In this document: positions 22,308 to 22,378 of the stretch, piece after piece
How positions within the stretch are numbered: position 1 is the first letter of the stretch
Layout: the number at the start of each line of letters is the position of its first letter
NCBI GenBank assembly: GCA_023424785.1
Contig: JAFADP010000119.1
Location: 1 to 22,378 of the forward strand
Origin: Bacillota bacterium
GTDB lineage: Bacteria; Bacillota; Clostridia; Clostridiales; Clostridiaceae
DNA length: 22,378 bases
Direction: 5' to 3'
Made by a program: the position numbers and the translations under genes
The notes under the pieces: generated by a model
The model's database searches: none
What the model was told of the DNA's origin: nothing
Seen by the model: the letters and a program-made list of their open reading frames with translations, nothing else

Positions 22308-22378
22308 CTAAGCTATTGATTTACCATAATTCATAAGATTTATACTTGCATTTTTATCTCTGTCAATTATAGTATTGC
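22308..22378 (-). CDS. tnpB: 3' end of IS200/IS605-type tnpB (OrfB), rest outside window
   Basis: The minus strand from the window edge encodes 22 residues ending at TAG (22310-22308): NTIIDRDKNASINLMNYGKSIA. DRDxNASINL is the hallmark C-terminal motif of TnpB, the RNA-guided nuclease of IS200/IS605 and IS607 elements. Its Asp is the third acidic residue of the RuvC site. The zinc-finger cysteines that come before it would lie outside the window. The stop soon after the motif fits an undamaged C-terminus, but a frameshift is not excluded. Whether the gene upstream is intact cannot be seen. Confidence 0.75.
   Translation of the reverse strand, partial: NTIIDRDKNASINLMNYGKSIA

Noticed and set aside
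1..22378. CRISPR arrays, tRNA or rRNA genes
   Set aside because: No regularly spaced direct repeats, cloverleaf-like segments or conserved rRNA stretches were noticed on either strand.

Overview
The window is very AT-rich, with dense short intergenic gaps, strong GGAGG-type ribosome binding sites, TTGACA/TATAAT promoters, U-tailed hairpin terminators and T-box leaders. Together these point to a low-GC Firmicute. The gene content (Clostridium-type orphan FliB-family protein, QueG, GlnRS under a T-box, DUF1540 and DUF4825 proteins) suggests Clostridium sensu stricto. I cannot assign a species from sequence alone. No rRNA, tRNA or CRISPR array was seen.

Left part (1-6100): the window opens inside an unrecognised gene. 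A minus-strand 56-residue BFD-type [2Fe-2S] protein follows, with a strong promoter and a Fur/PerR-like dyad at its predicted start point. A transposase-like relic and a DUF4825-type lipoprotein come next. Then come an orphan FliB/CxxCxxCC protein, a 97-residue lone BRCT-like protein, queG (epoxyqueuosine reductase), a Fe/Mn superoxide dismutase with an Mn-type Gln, and an aldose-1-epimerase-family protein.

Middle (6100-11200): a free-standing condensation-domain protein with intact HHxxxDG and no NRPS partners nearby. A two-gene unit follows, encoding a YbaK-type aminoacyl-tRNA deacylase and MsrB. Then comes glnS behind a T-box whose apparent specifier is CAA (Gln), and a 54-residue DUF1540 protein.

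Right-centre (10822-17607): a complete tryptophan operon, trpE-G-D-C-F-B-A, with 1-26 nt gaps or short overlaps. It is preceded by a T-box with apparent specifier TGG (Trp) and closed by a strong terminator. It encodes every step from chorismate to tryptophan. Control appears to be by uncharged tRNA-Trp at the leader. TrpE has Gly where the LLES feedback motif has Ser, so enzyme-level feedback may differ.

Right end (17600-22378): a small helical protein of unknown role, a TtcA-like tRNA thiolase (minus), an unknown lipoprotein and a membrane-anchored YkuD L,D-transpeptidase. Last come a tyrosine-recombinase-like protein (minus) that has lost several catalytic residues, and the 3' end of an IS200/IS605-type tnpB (minus). 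A structured stretch after the tnpB stop is a candidate omega-RNA/right-end region. The most unusual items are this TnpB end, the degenerate recombinase, the lone condensation domain, the TrpE motif change and the BFD operator-like dyad.
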